Assembly (NCBI GenBank): GCA_029718625.1
Contig: CM056380.1
Span: 98,940,780-99,004,779 of the forward strand
Direction: 5' to 3'
DNA length: 64,000 nt
Origin: Synaphobranchus kaupii
Taxonomy: Eukaryota > Chordata > Actinopteri > Anguilliformes > Synaphobranchidae
Shown: piece after piece, positions 1 to 11,600 of the stretch
How the letters are laid out: the number at the start of each line of letters is the position of its first letter
Numbering within the stretch: the stretch's first letter is position 1
Notes under the pieces: model-generated
Seen by the model: the letters and a program-made list of their open reading frames with translations, nothing else
Databases searched by the model: none
Told to the model about the DNA's origin: nothing
Translations under genes and position numbers: made by a program

Positions 1-1985
1 GTCCCTTACAGTTGATTAAATCCAGGGCTCTTTTTCTCATATATGTGCCTGTCAGCTCACCCATTAAAGAGCAAGGCAAGCGCAAGGTGAAGAGTGGTAA
101 ATTCTTCCTTGTGTTGAAATGGGAGATTAATTAGTCACCTGCGCCATAGGTCATATTGACATGGATTAGGGGCCATATAAGTAGGCTGCCATCAACCTGA
201 CATGTATTCGTGGCAGCACAGCACACTGCAAACACAGATTGCTCAGGATTTTAATAATGGTGGCTGTGGACTGCTTGAGTGGTTGTGTCAGTGAGGACGT
301 TTAGACCGTACAGTCTGGTTTATAATGTGAGCCACAGGCCTGGTATCCCCTGCTACACATCCCCAGGTACGGGTACAAGATAAAGCCTTTTCACTCTTCT
401 TTACACACTCTTTATTTTACTTAATTTCGACATATCAATCATCACTCATCTCCCAAATGAACCACTCATATTTCGATTGACAAAATTTTGTTTGCCATCA
501 AAATGTTTTTAATTCAGTGTACAGTAAAATATGCAGTTTCTTGTTCTCTGACTTGTGTTTTTATGATTGTTGTCCTTGGAGCATTTCCCCTCTGCCTCCG
601 CCCCTGCCGTGCCCCCCCCCATTGCCCTCTGCAGACCTTGGTCCGTGTCCCAGATCGTTGAGCCATTCCCTCTCCCACGGTATAGCTAACATCCCTCCAT
701 ACTACAGCGAGGAAGAAGCCGGAGGTATCGTGTGTCTTTACTGCAGTTCTCTGTGGTCACCTTGCGTGAGCAAACATCCAGTCAACATGTTTTCATTGTA
801 AGTAAGAGAACAATAGCTAGATTTTTAATTATAATTTACACTATGGGTCAGAGGATCTAAGTTTGCTACTAATCACCCTGCGCTCCCTACCCCATACTGT
901 ATTACTGATGGACCTTCTGTCTTGCAGCTTTGGTGGACTATGTCTATATCAAAATGTTATTAGGTTTACTGCACAAATCACAGTTTGTCCAGCGGGTGGC
1001 AGCAAGCACGCTTATCGCTTATTACCATTCATTGTAACCGCAGATGTTACAATGCACAATGCAGCTTCCTAGCTACAGAATTACCTCTGGCTCTTGGATG
1101 AATGAGAGAATCGTTGATAATCCCATCATTATAACAAAGCTATAACATTACCTTTTTGTGCACCCATGGAATTTTAAGCAGGCTTCACATTCCCATTTAG
1201 ACACCCAGCATATGCCATTATCCGGCCCTCTTGGGATCAAGGTTTGCTACTCAAGGAAAGAACAAGCTGTAAAATGATATAGCTTCCACACCACTAATGG
1301 CAGTGTGTCCATGTCTGAGGCACAGAGCAGACTTCAAAATAACAACATAACTGTGGGTTTCCATTCCTCCTCCTGAGATATTTATTTATTTCAGCCTACT
1401 TGAAAAATAGCTAATAGACTTATGTTTATTGTAGGGGCATTTGTTGATCTCAATGAAAGAAAATGATGATTATGGTTTAATACTAGTTATTAGATTATTC
1501 ATCATAGTATTTTTTCTATATATCAAAATAGATATAAATGTTGTTATGTCAAACATGCACCCACGGACGCATGCACGCACATACACATGCATGCACGCAC
1601 GCACACACACATTTCCGAATACATTTAATTCTGTTTAAAGATGAGAGAAATGCGGAATAACAAGCATCTGGTTTAAAAATAACAATTAACAATTTTTTGC
1701 AAGCAAGTTTTATTCAGCATAATTACGGCGATTACATAATTGCCTTTGTCACATTCAGAGTGTAGTGTAGCTCGCACTTTCCCAAAACAAACGGTTGATG
1801 TAAAATATGACTGCTCATGTATTTTAGCCCCACCACAGGTAGGGTGAGGACACGTGGACCAGAAAGGAGCATTCAGCACCATTGCATTCACCCACCGAAA
1901 TATTAACACGCAGAACTAAGCAAGCTATCTGTGTAAGCATGGGTATACAGTTTGTGTGAAAAATCTTGTTTGAGCATTTGCCATA
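1..1985. other. Intergenic, no gene recognised
   Basis: No exon-like segment with a recognisable protein was found on either strand. Short open frames here have ordinary noncoding composition. The only structured sequence is a degenerate CA/GCAC-rich microsatellite near 1560-1612. The stretch lies 3' of the small minus-strand secreted-protein gene, so it may include part of that gene's 3' flank. Confidence 0.6.
1560..1612. repeat. Degenerate (CA)n/(GCAC)n microsatellite
   Basis: Alternating CA and GCAC units such as GCACGCACACACAC are read directly. Simple repeat without coding value. Confidence 0.8.
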
Positions 1986-2394
1986 AATTGAAGACCCTGG
2001 TGCTAAAAGTATAGTATTCTGGGGGCAATTGTAACAGGGGGCAATTGCAACACCATAAAATTGCACCAATCTGAAACAAGCTAGAGCTGAGATTCTATCC
2101 AGCAAGCTAGCTAGTTTCATGTGCTCAGGGTTGGGGGCAATTGTAACAAAAAATTGTGTTACAATTGACCCCTGTTGCAATTGCCCCCAGAATACTCTAC
2201 TGAAGTCAATCAAATCCGAATACTTCTTGTGTACCAGAATACGATAACCTAGTGGAGAAAAGAGACTTAGGCACCTTTTCTGTTAACAATATTTATAGGG
2301 TGGACTTAGCTAAACAAATACAACATGTTTCTATGCTCAACTTGAATTGTCTAAAAATGTGACTTCAGTACTTTTAGCACCCAGGTCTTCAATT
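1986..2394. mobile_element. Older TIR element interrupted by a MITE
   Basis: The left end (from 1986) reads AATTGAAGACCCTGGTGCTA and continues AAAAGTA; the right end (to 2394) is its inverse, AATTGAAGACCTGGGTGCTA then AAAAGTACTGAAGTCA. The left repeat is broken after AAAAGTA by a 186-bp insertion and resumes with CTGAAGTCA at 2200. Without the insertion the element would be about 220 bp. No transposase is present, and the superfamily and target duplication are unclear. Confidence 0.75.
2012..2197. mobile_element. 186-bp palindromic MITE (copy 1), TA duplication
   Basis: Both ends carry the inverted repeat GAGTATTCTGGGGGCAATTG (first base differs on the left). TA dinucleotides flank it at 2010-2011 and 2198-2199. 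It is nested in the terminal repeat of the surrounding element, whose other arm shows the unoccupied site AGTACTGAAG with one TA. An inverted copy of the same length is at 54756-54941. TA duplication points to the Tc1/mariner superfamily; there is no coding capacity. Confidence 0.88.
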
Positions 2395-2645
2395 GCTTTT
2401 CAACACATTTTAAGGTGCCCTTTCAAATCCTGAATCAAAAGCATTTATATAATGCTGAGAAAATGTGTTTTAGACCGTACATTTATGGTGGGACGTGTTC
2501 GGTATCTGTTGTGATTGTCCATTAATATATGAAATATAGTAATCCGAGAGGAATATCAGTGACCCCACACCTCACTGTAACATACAAAGACATCTCAAAT
2601 TTGTAACCATCAGCTCCAATTTCAGAGAAGCTGAGTGCCCAGGGG

Positions 2646-2690
2646 CTACATGCCTGAACCTTCCTCCTGCACAGCCTCAGTACCTGGAGT
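2646..2690 (-). CDS. Terminal coding exon 4 of the small secreted protein
   Basis: Acceptor CTGCCTTGTTTCAG|ACTCC with a good pyrimidine tract, then 14 codons (TPGTEAVQEEGSGM) and an in-frame TAG at 2648-2646. No convincing AATAAA was found downstream, so the 3' end is undefined. Confidence 0.45.
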   Translation of the reverse strand, partial: TPGTEAVQEEGSGM

Positions 2691-4156
2691 CTGAAACAAG
2701 GCAGAGAAGACCGCACACTTACTAAAAGCAGGAGAAGAAGAATACTGGAAGAACAAATGACCAACAGCAATAGGAAATACTAATCTGATTATGTTTACAA
2801 AATGAAAAAACATAAGGGCTTCTCAAACCCTTTATCCCCAGGTTGCAAAGCATGGCTACACACATGGAAGCCTGATTAAATTGTGATGGCATTACATCAT
2901 GGATCTATAGAAGACATGGAGCTACTTAGTGCAATATAAATATTTAATAATTACAGTGATCGTAATCTTACGAATGATATGTAAACTAGACAGGGTTTCT
3001 TTTATCTGAAAGCCTAAAATACGACATTTATGAAACAAAAATAAGCTAAACTATATAGATTTTTATTTTGTTGAGTATCACAGACCCACAGAACCGATAG
3101 CCCAGAATTACTGTACATACATGATTGTGATTGCTTAGTAACTGACCTTCCACATCCAGAATCTTACCGGGTTTTTCCCTGGCTGTGACCCTCCATTCAA
3201 TTGCATGTTAAAACCTCCGTACTGTGAAAGGAAAAATAGGGTTTCTCATTAGGAATCTCATTGTTCCCAATGTGTGTTTTCCAGAAACATTTCCCAGACG
3301 TTTCTACACGTCCAACAACATCTCTCCCCAGCTGTAGGAGCATACTACAGCTGTTCCTGCCAGGGACAGATCCCATTCAGTGCCCTTTTTACAGACCGTT
3401 CCTCTTGAGTTGCGCGTGGTTATCTGCCTCTCTAGTGCATTGTGTTGAATCTGAGGTGTGAAGCCCCCCCCCGTGCTCTCCGTCCCCTGAGCGGCGTGCT
3501 GTACTCACGTAGTCCGGGCGGGCCATCAGCAGCTCCTCCGCCTCGCTGTCGCCTTCCCCGTCGCTGTCCTCCGCGCTGACCTCCGCGCTGACCTCTGTAT
3601 TGCGCTTCTCTCGCTGTCTGTGGTTCAGGAAGTCCACCGCCGAGGATTTCCCCCGCAGAGCTGAAAAGCATGTCAGGTTTCACGTGAGAGTCCAGGAGCA
3701 GTCCACAAGTCTTAACCTACACCTATGACCTTCCTGAGAGCTGTCAAACTGGTGACTGCCCTGGTGACTAACTAACACAAACCTTCTGAAAAATAATTAT
3801 TATGAAATATTATGCCACCTTAATGAACACTAAGCCTTTGTATAAAAGTAAATGCATGCAATGTAAATTATTATTATTATTTAAATTGAGATTGAATTTG
3901 AGAACTGAATTCCAGCAACAAACAAAAAAGTTTGTTCACAAAAAGGTTCTCTTTATTCTACACATATTGTGAAAGGTATCGCTGATGACCCTCACTGATG
4001 GTCAGAGAGAGCGCGAGCGAGTGAGAGAGAGAGAAGGAGACGGGGAGGGAGGGAGGCGGAGAGTGAGAGGGCAGCTCTCATACCTGCCTGTGTACAGATG
4101 CAGGTGGTCAGCACCATTAGAAGCAGAGTCCTGGCCATGTCCAGATGCAACCCCAT
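2646..4156 (-). CDS. Small secreted/processed precursor protein, 4-exon gene model
   Basis: A minus-strand gene model I built by splicing: 4156-4084, 3660-3509, 3221-3168, 2690-2646. All introns are GT-AG and all phases agree (1, 0, 0). The product is 107 residues from the first ATG (an in-frame TGA lies five codons upstream) or 101 from the second. It starts with signal peptide MARTLLLMVLTTCICTQA, then ALRGKSSAVDFLNHRQREKR ending in a furin-type REKR site, an acidic stretch (EVSAEDSDGEGDSEAEELL), MARPDY, then YGGFNMQLNGG and a short tail ending EEGSGM. There are no cysteines after the signal peptide. I do not recognise the family. The A-x-x-F-L-x-x-R run before the dibasic site loosely recalls UCMA/Gla-rich protein, but no Gla-like domain follows. 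It lies 3' of FAM107 in the same orientation, with 4.4 kb between the coding regions. Exons 1 and 2 are firmer than 3 and 4. Confidence 0.6.
3168..3221 (-). CDS. Exon 3 of the small secreted protein
   Basis: A 54-bp phase-0 exon with acceptor TTTTTCCTTTCACAG|TACGG and donor AACCCG|GTAAGAT. It encodes YGGFNMQLNGGSQPGKNP. The short length makes it less certain than exon 2, but both splice sites are good and the frame is open. Confidence 0.52.
3509..3660 (-). CDS. Exon 2 of the small secreted protein (dibasic site and acidic region)
   Basis: Acceptor TGCTTTTCAG|CTCTG and donor GACTAC|GTGAGT bound 152 bp that are open in the required frame and clearly GC-richer than the flanks. It encodes LRGKSSAVDFLNHRQREKR, an imperfect direct repeat EVSAEVSAE and an acidic run ending LLMARPDY. 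Confidence 0.65.
3997..4072. repeat. GA-rich simple tract
   Basis: Purine-rich GAGA/GGGA repeats in intron 1 of the small secreted gene; on the gene strand this is a CT-rich tract close to the 5' splice site. Confidence 0.8.
4084..4156 (-). CDS. Exon 1 of the small secreted protein (signal peptide)
   Basis: Encodes MGLHLD then the signal peptide MARTLLLMVLTTCICTQA. Both ATGs have G at -3 and +4, so either could be used; the second gives a more typical signal peptide. The donor GCAG|GTATGAG leaves one base (G), which the next exon completes to GCT (Ala), just at the expected signal-peptidase site. Confidence 0.62.
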
Positions 4157-7100
4157 CTCCTCTGGCGCGCCTCAATGTTGTGCCCCTAAAGCCCTAATAC
4201 TTTGTACATTACCTGTGACAAAGCCACGCCCCGGTACTCCAGTGGCACTGGAGGAGGACGGAAGAGGGCCAAATGAAGCATTATTTTACAACTGCCCCCT
4301 CTGTTTACCTGTGCACAGGCAAAGGGGACTTTCACTGTAGGGCAGTTTCAAGGTTTGGTTAGTGAGACAAAGAGGTGGTTCGGTTACCCCCTAAACATGC
4401 TTTACAGTTAAGATATGTATTTTTTTCATTGTTGTAACTCATATTGTTTATTTACAATATCATTATACTAGTTGTTTTTTAATTAACAATGTTTTAATGT
4501 TTTCAATTGGGAATGAGTAAGCTGCAGTATATGTATTCCTGGGATATTTGACCAAGATTTAACAATGCAGATAGTCTTCAGATAGTCAGAGAAATGTATA
4601 TGCTATAAAGCTATTTCTTTTAGAAGGACCGGTATTTTGACACCCCTCTCTAGCTAGATCTTCAGATCAGTTAGAATTGACAGTCGCTTATTCAGCTAAG
4701 AAGATGATTGATGAACAAATTATTTTCATGTTAGCTCTTGCATTTATAAGCCTTTTCCAAGTCTATCTAAAACATGCAAGAACAATGCAAAATACATTTA
4801 TAAAATTATTAGCTGATAATTGCTGACCTTATCCCATGTGATTCACAGTAAATCTTTTTTTTTTAGATATTGAAGAAAATAAGGTTAAATACCTTTCTTG
4901 AGCATATGTATGTGTAACCTGCTATAAGCCTACTTCTTCCACTACTGTAAATAATTCAGAGAAAATTGCATACCAAATGCACTATTGTTATGAAAACAGT
5001 CACAGTTATTACACATATTGCTTGTTCTAGTTATACACTGAATATGAGGGATATGTTTGTGCTCATGCTGGTTCTCAGGTAAAACATATCCAGGTAGTTC
5101 TCTGACCACTATACTATATAAATTCAGAGGAGAGTTAAAATGGCATTAACGTTGACAGCATAACCTTAGGTGTCCCAGAATCAGATAAAAGTCATTTTGC
5201 ACAGGGTGTGTTGTATTTCTACATGGCATTATTTGGTAATCTGGGTTTTAGCCAGAATAGAGTATGCTGTCTCCAGTATTCCAGAACACTCCACAGTTTT
5301 AAAAACCCATCATTTAGTTCAGGTTCACCAAGGATCCACTAAAACAATTTAGTTCTTGTTAACCAGAGCACAACAAATCGGATAGTGAGGATTCTTTTGG
5401 ATTATAAAGATTGGAAAAAGTGAGTTTTTTCCCCCAAACAAAGGACCTTGTGATGTAGGGGATACTGTTTCCACTGGAAATGTGTGCTGCAATTAAGAGG
5501 CCAAAGAGTAGCTGGGACCTCTGGTGAAGGTAGGAGAAATAGTTTAGTATTACTGGAAATTCTATACCATCAAGCCCAGTGACGTGAAATGACAAAAATG
5601 CATTTTTGTGTTCATGTTTTACTGCTGCGTATTAAAACACATGAAATGTATGTTAGGAGGATGAGAGACAGATGAAATGGGATGATCTAAATCCTCCAAG
5701 CTATCACAATAAGAGTGAAACAGAGAAATCTCTCCGCCTTTTTCCGTCTTATGTGGAATTATGACCGCATTTGCTCTCCTTCTGTAAGTCTGAAGCCCCA
5801 TTGCTGCATCCAGATACTGTATGTACTTACTCTAAGTCTCTCCAGAGAAGAGAATCTACTGAGGGTCTAAATTGTATTTCCTCTCCATGCATTTGCCTGT
5901 TTCTTTTTTATTCTAATGTATTTTACTGTATCTATCTTCTTTCTAATTAGTTCTCATTTTGATTTTATTCTCCTACATTTATACAAATGTCAAAATTATA
6001 GGCCTCCACGGGTGGCTGTGTTTACTTGCTCGGGTATTTTTAAAGTCCTAATGTAACCTGTTGTTCTCAGTGTTTCACTGTGGGATTTGTAACATTCCAC
6101 AGGAAATGGCCCAGGGTCAATCTGAGTTGGGATACTAGGCCGTGGAGGCAGGACATTGGCACCTTCTAAATGGATGCAATAGAAGAGCTAAACTCAATCC
6201 CTCATTGTAAGCTTTAGTGGTGCATGTGGACGGAACGTAATTTTGAGCGGGTGCACTGATCACAGGGAAAAGTGCGTGCCTATCAGCATACTGGAAAGCA
6301 AATAGATAAACATCCTTTCTTGGATTGCAGCTCAGAAAAAGAAAATATAACCTGACAATTTTTGCAAGCAAAATACCACTGGTAGTTTCCTCATATGTAC
6401 TGTTAGTCTTTTATTTCTGAGAAAATACAATGATACAGTCTTAAGCCCCTTAAACCCCCGACACCACTTTAAACACTGTAATGCACAGCACAGACTACTG
6501 CATGTCATTCATCACAATCTTTGTGTCAAGGTCAAAGTTCAAAAGAAAAAAAGTCAGGTATATGCCTGTCATTTTTTTTCAGCACGAATAATGTTAAAAT
6601 AAACTGGAAAACAGAAAAAATTAAACACTGGCAATATATCCAAATATTTTGGTACGTGTTAAATACCTGTTCGTTGATAGCTTTTTGATAACATAAAATT
6701 AAGTGGCTTTAGGAGTAAGTAAAAGCAAAACACATAATTTAAGATAATTAGGACGCTATCATCAGCTATATGCTAGTACAGCTTAGACAAGCATGCAGCA
6801 GGTGATGGTGTGGTGCCAGTAGAAAAGATGTGCTAGCAGTACAAATAAAAACATTTTATATTACGTACGTTCATTCTAAACAAAATTTACATAAATTGTA
6901 AATTGTTACAGTTTCTAAAGTGCCAATACATTAGCCGTGAATATGATTCAGTGTTTTTTATGCAATTCATTTTTGAACAAAATGCATTGGGGTTGATTGC
7001 ATTGGTATTTAAGTACATCTACAGTTATAAAATAGATTTCAAAGAAAACATCACAGTTACTTTCTGAATTGTGCTAGATTTGTGACTCTCACCCTTTCAC

Positions 7101-8234
7101 ACACAGACGCACATGCACATACATATGCCCTTTAATCTTTCTTTCCATTTTATGAAAGAGTTATTTTAAAAAAATCACACATACTTAATAGACATCTCAA
7201 TGCGTTTGCGATTACATTTAGATGTTGATGCTTACACCATTCCTATATGATCGCAGTGATTATGCATCCAATAGTGTGGGCAAAGGGCAAGGCATCTTGT
7301 GCAAAATTTTGTATTAAACTAATGGAATTCATAGTGACATTCTACCGACCTCAATACAGATTATGTGATTTCTTTAAGATATACACATATTAAATCATTT
7401 AAAGTGGATACAAATGAAATAGATCATGAATGGAATTTTTGAAGGACACTTTTTGGTGAAGATTTATTCTTGTAATCATTATCAGCTAATTCAATGACAT
7501 AAGTGGATATAAACTGAGAAGATTATGGGTTTAATGACTACAAGAACATGGCCTGGAAAATATCAGTCTCACATCTTTTCATTCTCTGATAAAGAAAAGC
7601 TGTCTCTGAGATTTTGCTCCTCTAGGCAACTCTATCACATGCTAAAATGCTGTGTTGTACAAAGTTATATGTGCAAAAAGTTGCCAAAAAGTATTTTTTT
7701 GATTTTTCAGGTATGGAATCCACAATCAAAAAAGAAAAAGAAAACCTTTGTAGATCACTGTCTACATATTGATTAAAATATTTGTACTTCTGGCTCAATT
7801 TCACAATGGTTCCGGTGGACCAAATAAATTAAACTCCACAGCAGATAGAGGATAAGATATGTGTACGGAGGTATATCGGTGGTAGTACATTATTGTTATA
7901 CATGGGAAACCAGAACACAGTAGCTAGCTGATCTTGTGACTGTTAAGTGTTATAGCATTACAATAAAGACTGTATCCTTCGCAGACAGAAGAGCAAGCCT
8001 CCTTCACAGTTCAGTCGCTTCTTCAAATTGTACATGTCGTTAGGCCTCACAGGGACATTTAATCTCACTGTAGAAGCAAGGGGTTCCAGATACTGCTCAC
8101 GTAGGTGGAAACATCCTGACTCTCGACTCACTTGAGTGTGTCCGATCAAAACCCTCACACTGTGATTTCTCTCTGAGGCTCAGATTCCCTTGATTGTCAC
8201 TTCTTCACTGTGTCCTGACTCACGTCCCAGTGTA
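4157..8234. other. Interval between the small secreted gene and FAM107; no gene recognised
   Basis: The first 200 bases hold a likely promoter for the downstream gene: on the minus strand a GC box GGGGCGTGGC is present (plus GCCACGCCCC near 4222-4231). The rest is AT-rich with no recognisable exon. A weak dispersed repeat near 5655-5720 resembles 14015-14080 (shared GATGAAATGGGATG-type core and CTAAATCCTC). Confidence 0.5.
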
Positions 8235-8240
8235 TTTATT
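8235..8240 (-). terminator. Candidate FAM107 polyadenylation signal
   Basis: AATAAA on the minus strand, about 270 bases after the stop codon. It is the first canonical hexamer I find downstream; later ones cannot be excluded. Confidence 0.4.
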
Positions 8241-8509
8241 TCCCAAACTTTTGGAACACATGGAAGGCTTCTGGATTGCATATAAGCTTTAGCCTAGCGG
8301 ACAGCGAGCCTGGAGTCAATGGCCCACTCATAATGAGATGAAAAAGGCATTTCCTTGTATCAGACGGAGCAGCTGGGTATAGCAGACGGACGCTTAGTCC
8401 TCTGAATAGCGCTGGAAAGTGGTGTTTCTCCCGTGACCTTCCATTCGCACACAAACACGCGGGTGACCCCCTGGGGTTCACAGTCCTTGCAGGGCAGACG
8501 CTGATGATC

Positions 8510-8623
8510 TTACACCTCCTTCTCTCCCGCGTTCGGGACAGACGTCCTCTTCAGGTTTTCCTTCACTCGTATGAACTCTGGGGCACTCCCTGTCTCCTCC
8601 TGCCGCTCCTGATCCCTTTCCAT
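8510..8623 (-). CDS. fam107a: FAM107 terminal coding exon 4
   Basis: Acceptor TTCTTTTCTTCCAG|ATGGAA, 37 codons, stop TAA at 8512-8510. Encodes [20 protein letters not shown] then [30 protein letters not shown] is the conserved C-terminal FAM107 motif. Confidence 0.93.
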   Translation of the reverse strand: MERDQERQEETGSAPEFIRVKENLKRTSVPNAGEKEV

Positions 8624-11600
8624 CTGGAAGAAAAGAACAGCCATTTTCTAGTCATTGAACTGTATTAAGGTCCACAGGCAGGGTGGATTCTATCTGTTAT
8701 TCATTCTCTGGCCCTATTGCCATCTTTTTTAAAGTACAGCAAACAGATGGCCCTCCTTTTCATATCTCCCCCTTTATTCAGAGGGGGAAAGCAGAGAGGG
8801 TTACACATAGAGATGGGTTCACAGTACAGAAAGTGTCATGGCCAGGGGCAGAACCCCTGCCCAGCAAACAGTGGACGTCCCCTTTTAGTCCCCTCAAAGT
8901 TATGACGTGACGTTTCCTAGGGATGTCCTAAAAACATTACTAGGACGTTATTAAATTCCTCAGAAGGTCACTGTTTGGTTACAATATGACATTTAATTTG
9001 AAGTTTTTGGAGACATTCAAGTAACGTCTCTATGCGGTTATGATATGACGTTGTGCTCATAACATTCATGGGACATTCAGGGACGTTCCTGCAACGTCTG
9101 TTACTTGTTACAATATGATGTCATGTAATGAATGTCTGCGGGACGTTACTAGAATGTCCAGGGAACATTCTCTGTGACGTCCACGTAATGTTTAGAAAAC
9201 CCTACAAAAAAAGACGTCAAGGCGACGTCCTGATGACATTTCGAGGCGTTCAGGGGACGTCCCGGAGACCTCATTTTGTTAGCTGGGTGGCCACACAAGG
9301 GGATTCCTCATAGTTTTGAGATTGGCTGCTCGACAGATTGCGCCACACAGTCCTATTTCAATCTATACCTTGTATATCATTATATCATACACGCTTGAAC
9401 TGATGTCGGCATCCCACCATCTCATTCATGAAACAGCTGCTACAGTAGGCCTACACACCTCCTCAAGTTTCTTGTGCCTCTTGAGGAGTTCCTGCTCCAG
9501 GGGGGAGATCTTCCTCCTTGCCTCCTCTTCCTCCTTTCGCTGCTTAATCATCTGCTCCCGTTTTCTCTGGTCCAGCACCCGCTGGAGCTCTGGTTTGTTC
9601 TCAACCCCCACACCCCTGTCATCACCGAGGAAAAAGAATAAGAAGAAAATTAAGATCAGGTCAGTGCCAGGCATCAGAGCGTCTGTACTGACACGAAGAG
9701 AAGCAGAGATAGGATAAGGTATGTGACGTTACAGTAATACACACATTCAGTTCAGTTACACAGAGAGGTTTATAAAACGCCAAAATATGAAAAGACCGTC
9801 ATCCTTTCCTATTTGAAAACATGCCTTTTGTAAACCGTAGCAATGTTGTTGCTGTTATGGCTTTTCACCATTAGAGGGCAGTCTTGTCATTTTTATACGA
9901 GGGGCTGGTTATTTAAAAAAATAATAAAGATGATGTCCACAAATCGACAATTGTTTAATAGCCATTGTTATATGAAATGCTGTGCGTGCATTTTTTAAAT
10001 TAGTGGTATGTAGCTACTGTGCACTACTAAGCATGGAAAACAAAACAGAGTGTAAATTGAATAATCCGGATGAAAACGGTGAGCAGTCTCGTTTAAAACA
10101 CACACGGCAGGCATATTTCACATATAACCTAGAGGATAACTGCTATGCACCCTTTGGTTGGATTATTTTAACAGTGACTTGTGTCGTCACCTTCACGGAA
10201 AATTACAAGTTTTCTGTCAGAACTTCACTATTATGAAAATCTACTTTATGTTGTTAGTCGGCAATACGCCATTTGAAAATGTTTGTTTGTATCCTATGTT
10301 CTAAGAACTGTAATAACACGCTATTCATCTATTTTTATGAATTTAATTGTTTGCTAATAAAATATAAAACTCCAAGTGGAAGTGTCCTGCGGTCCCGACT
10401 CCCAAGTCCAGACACATCATTATAACTGATTTAGACTGTGGTTCTTTTAAACAACATCAAAAATACCAAATGCACAGTAATTCATACGCCCACAACTGAA
10501 GCGTGAGTTGTGTGTTATGTTTCTAATCACGATCCTTTGGCATTGAATTGGGAGCTCGTCAACCTGATTCTGCGGGGCTCCTGCTGTGGTTGTTGATATT
10601 TTTGAAAAACATTCATTTTTGAAAAACATTCTTAGATTTTGTCGGATTAACAGCCTCTTCAGCGGGACAAGCGCCGACGCCGAAGCGCTAACAGGAGCGT
10701 AAATGCCAATGGGAGGGGGGAATGCAAAGGAAGGGAATGTTGCCAGTGACGCTGAACGTCTCTCCGGTGGTTAATTAAATTAACACGGCGGCTGTTTTTC
10801 CTGGAGGTGGTGAAGTCACAGGTTTTACAAGGTGAGAAACAAAGGGAGTACTGGGGGGACGCTGCTTAGGAAAGCATGACAGTGTTTGTATTAATTTAGC
10901 CTTCGTTGACTAAAGATGAGAATAACAAACAAGGAGGAAATGAAAGCACCGAACTAATCTCGAGACAGAAGGAGCCAGCTCCCCAGCACACAATGTTTGC
11001 CATAAACACAAAGAAGATGACGGCTGGCCTACATCAGCACTATATATACCTAGACAGTCCCTCAAACTGGTAGGCATTGATGTATTGATCCAACACCCCC
11101 CATGAAATGCGTACACACGTTTTTATTTCCAAAATAGTCTGAGAAATAACATTGCACAGGGTGACATCAGAACCCAAAGCATTTTTTCTTCTTTTGTTCT
11201 ATACCCAACCAGTGCCTCTCAGACATCAATGCCACTCGAGGACGGACTGTCTTTAAAACCCGCTCTTATCTTAAAAGGAGCAAGAACACGAAAGAGACTA
11301 CCAGCAGGTTATGACCCAATTCCTTTAGCCACCGCTTGCTTCCCGTGCCTGTTATCTCCGCTCCCAAAGTGCCTCCCACAGTCTCCCTTTATGCCCAGTC
11401 CCACAGTACGCCAGTACAGCACCATTCTCAGGGCCTAATGCCCCTCTTGATACCCACCTAATTGCAAAGATGGCGCTATGCCAGCCTTTTTCTGAACCCC
11501 GCCCCCCCCTGCCCCCCCTGCCCCCTTCTCCTCCACAGAGGAGCTGAAGTCTCCAGGCAATACCGCCGTCTAATTGGCATTAACAAGAGAGAATGGGTTG

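Noticed and set aside
3509..3532. LLMARPDY in the small secreted gene resembles the LMARPEY segment of mammalian FAM107A
   Set aside because: The exon lies downstream of the FAM107 stop exon, joins in phase to a signal-peptide exon, and the following residues (YGGFNMQ) do not continue as FAM107 does. Taken as coincidence.
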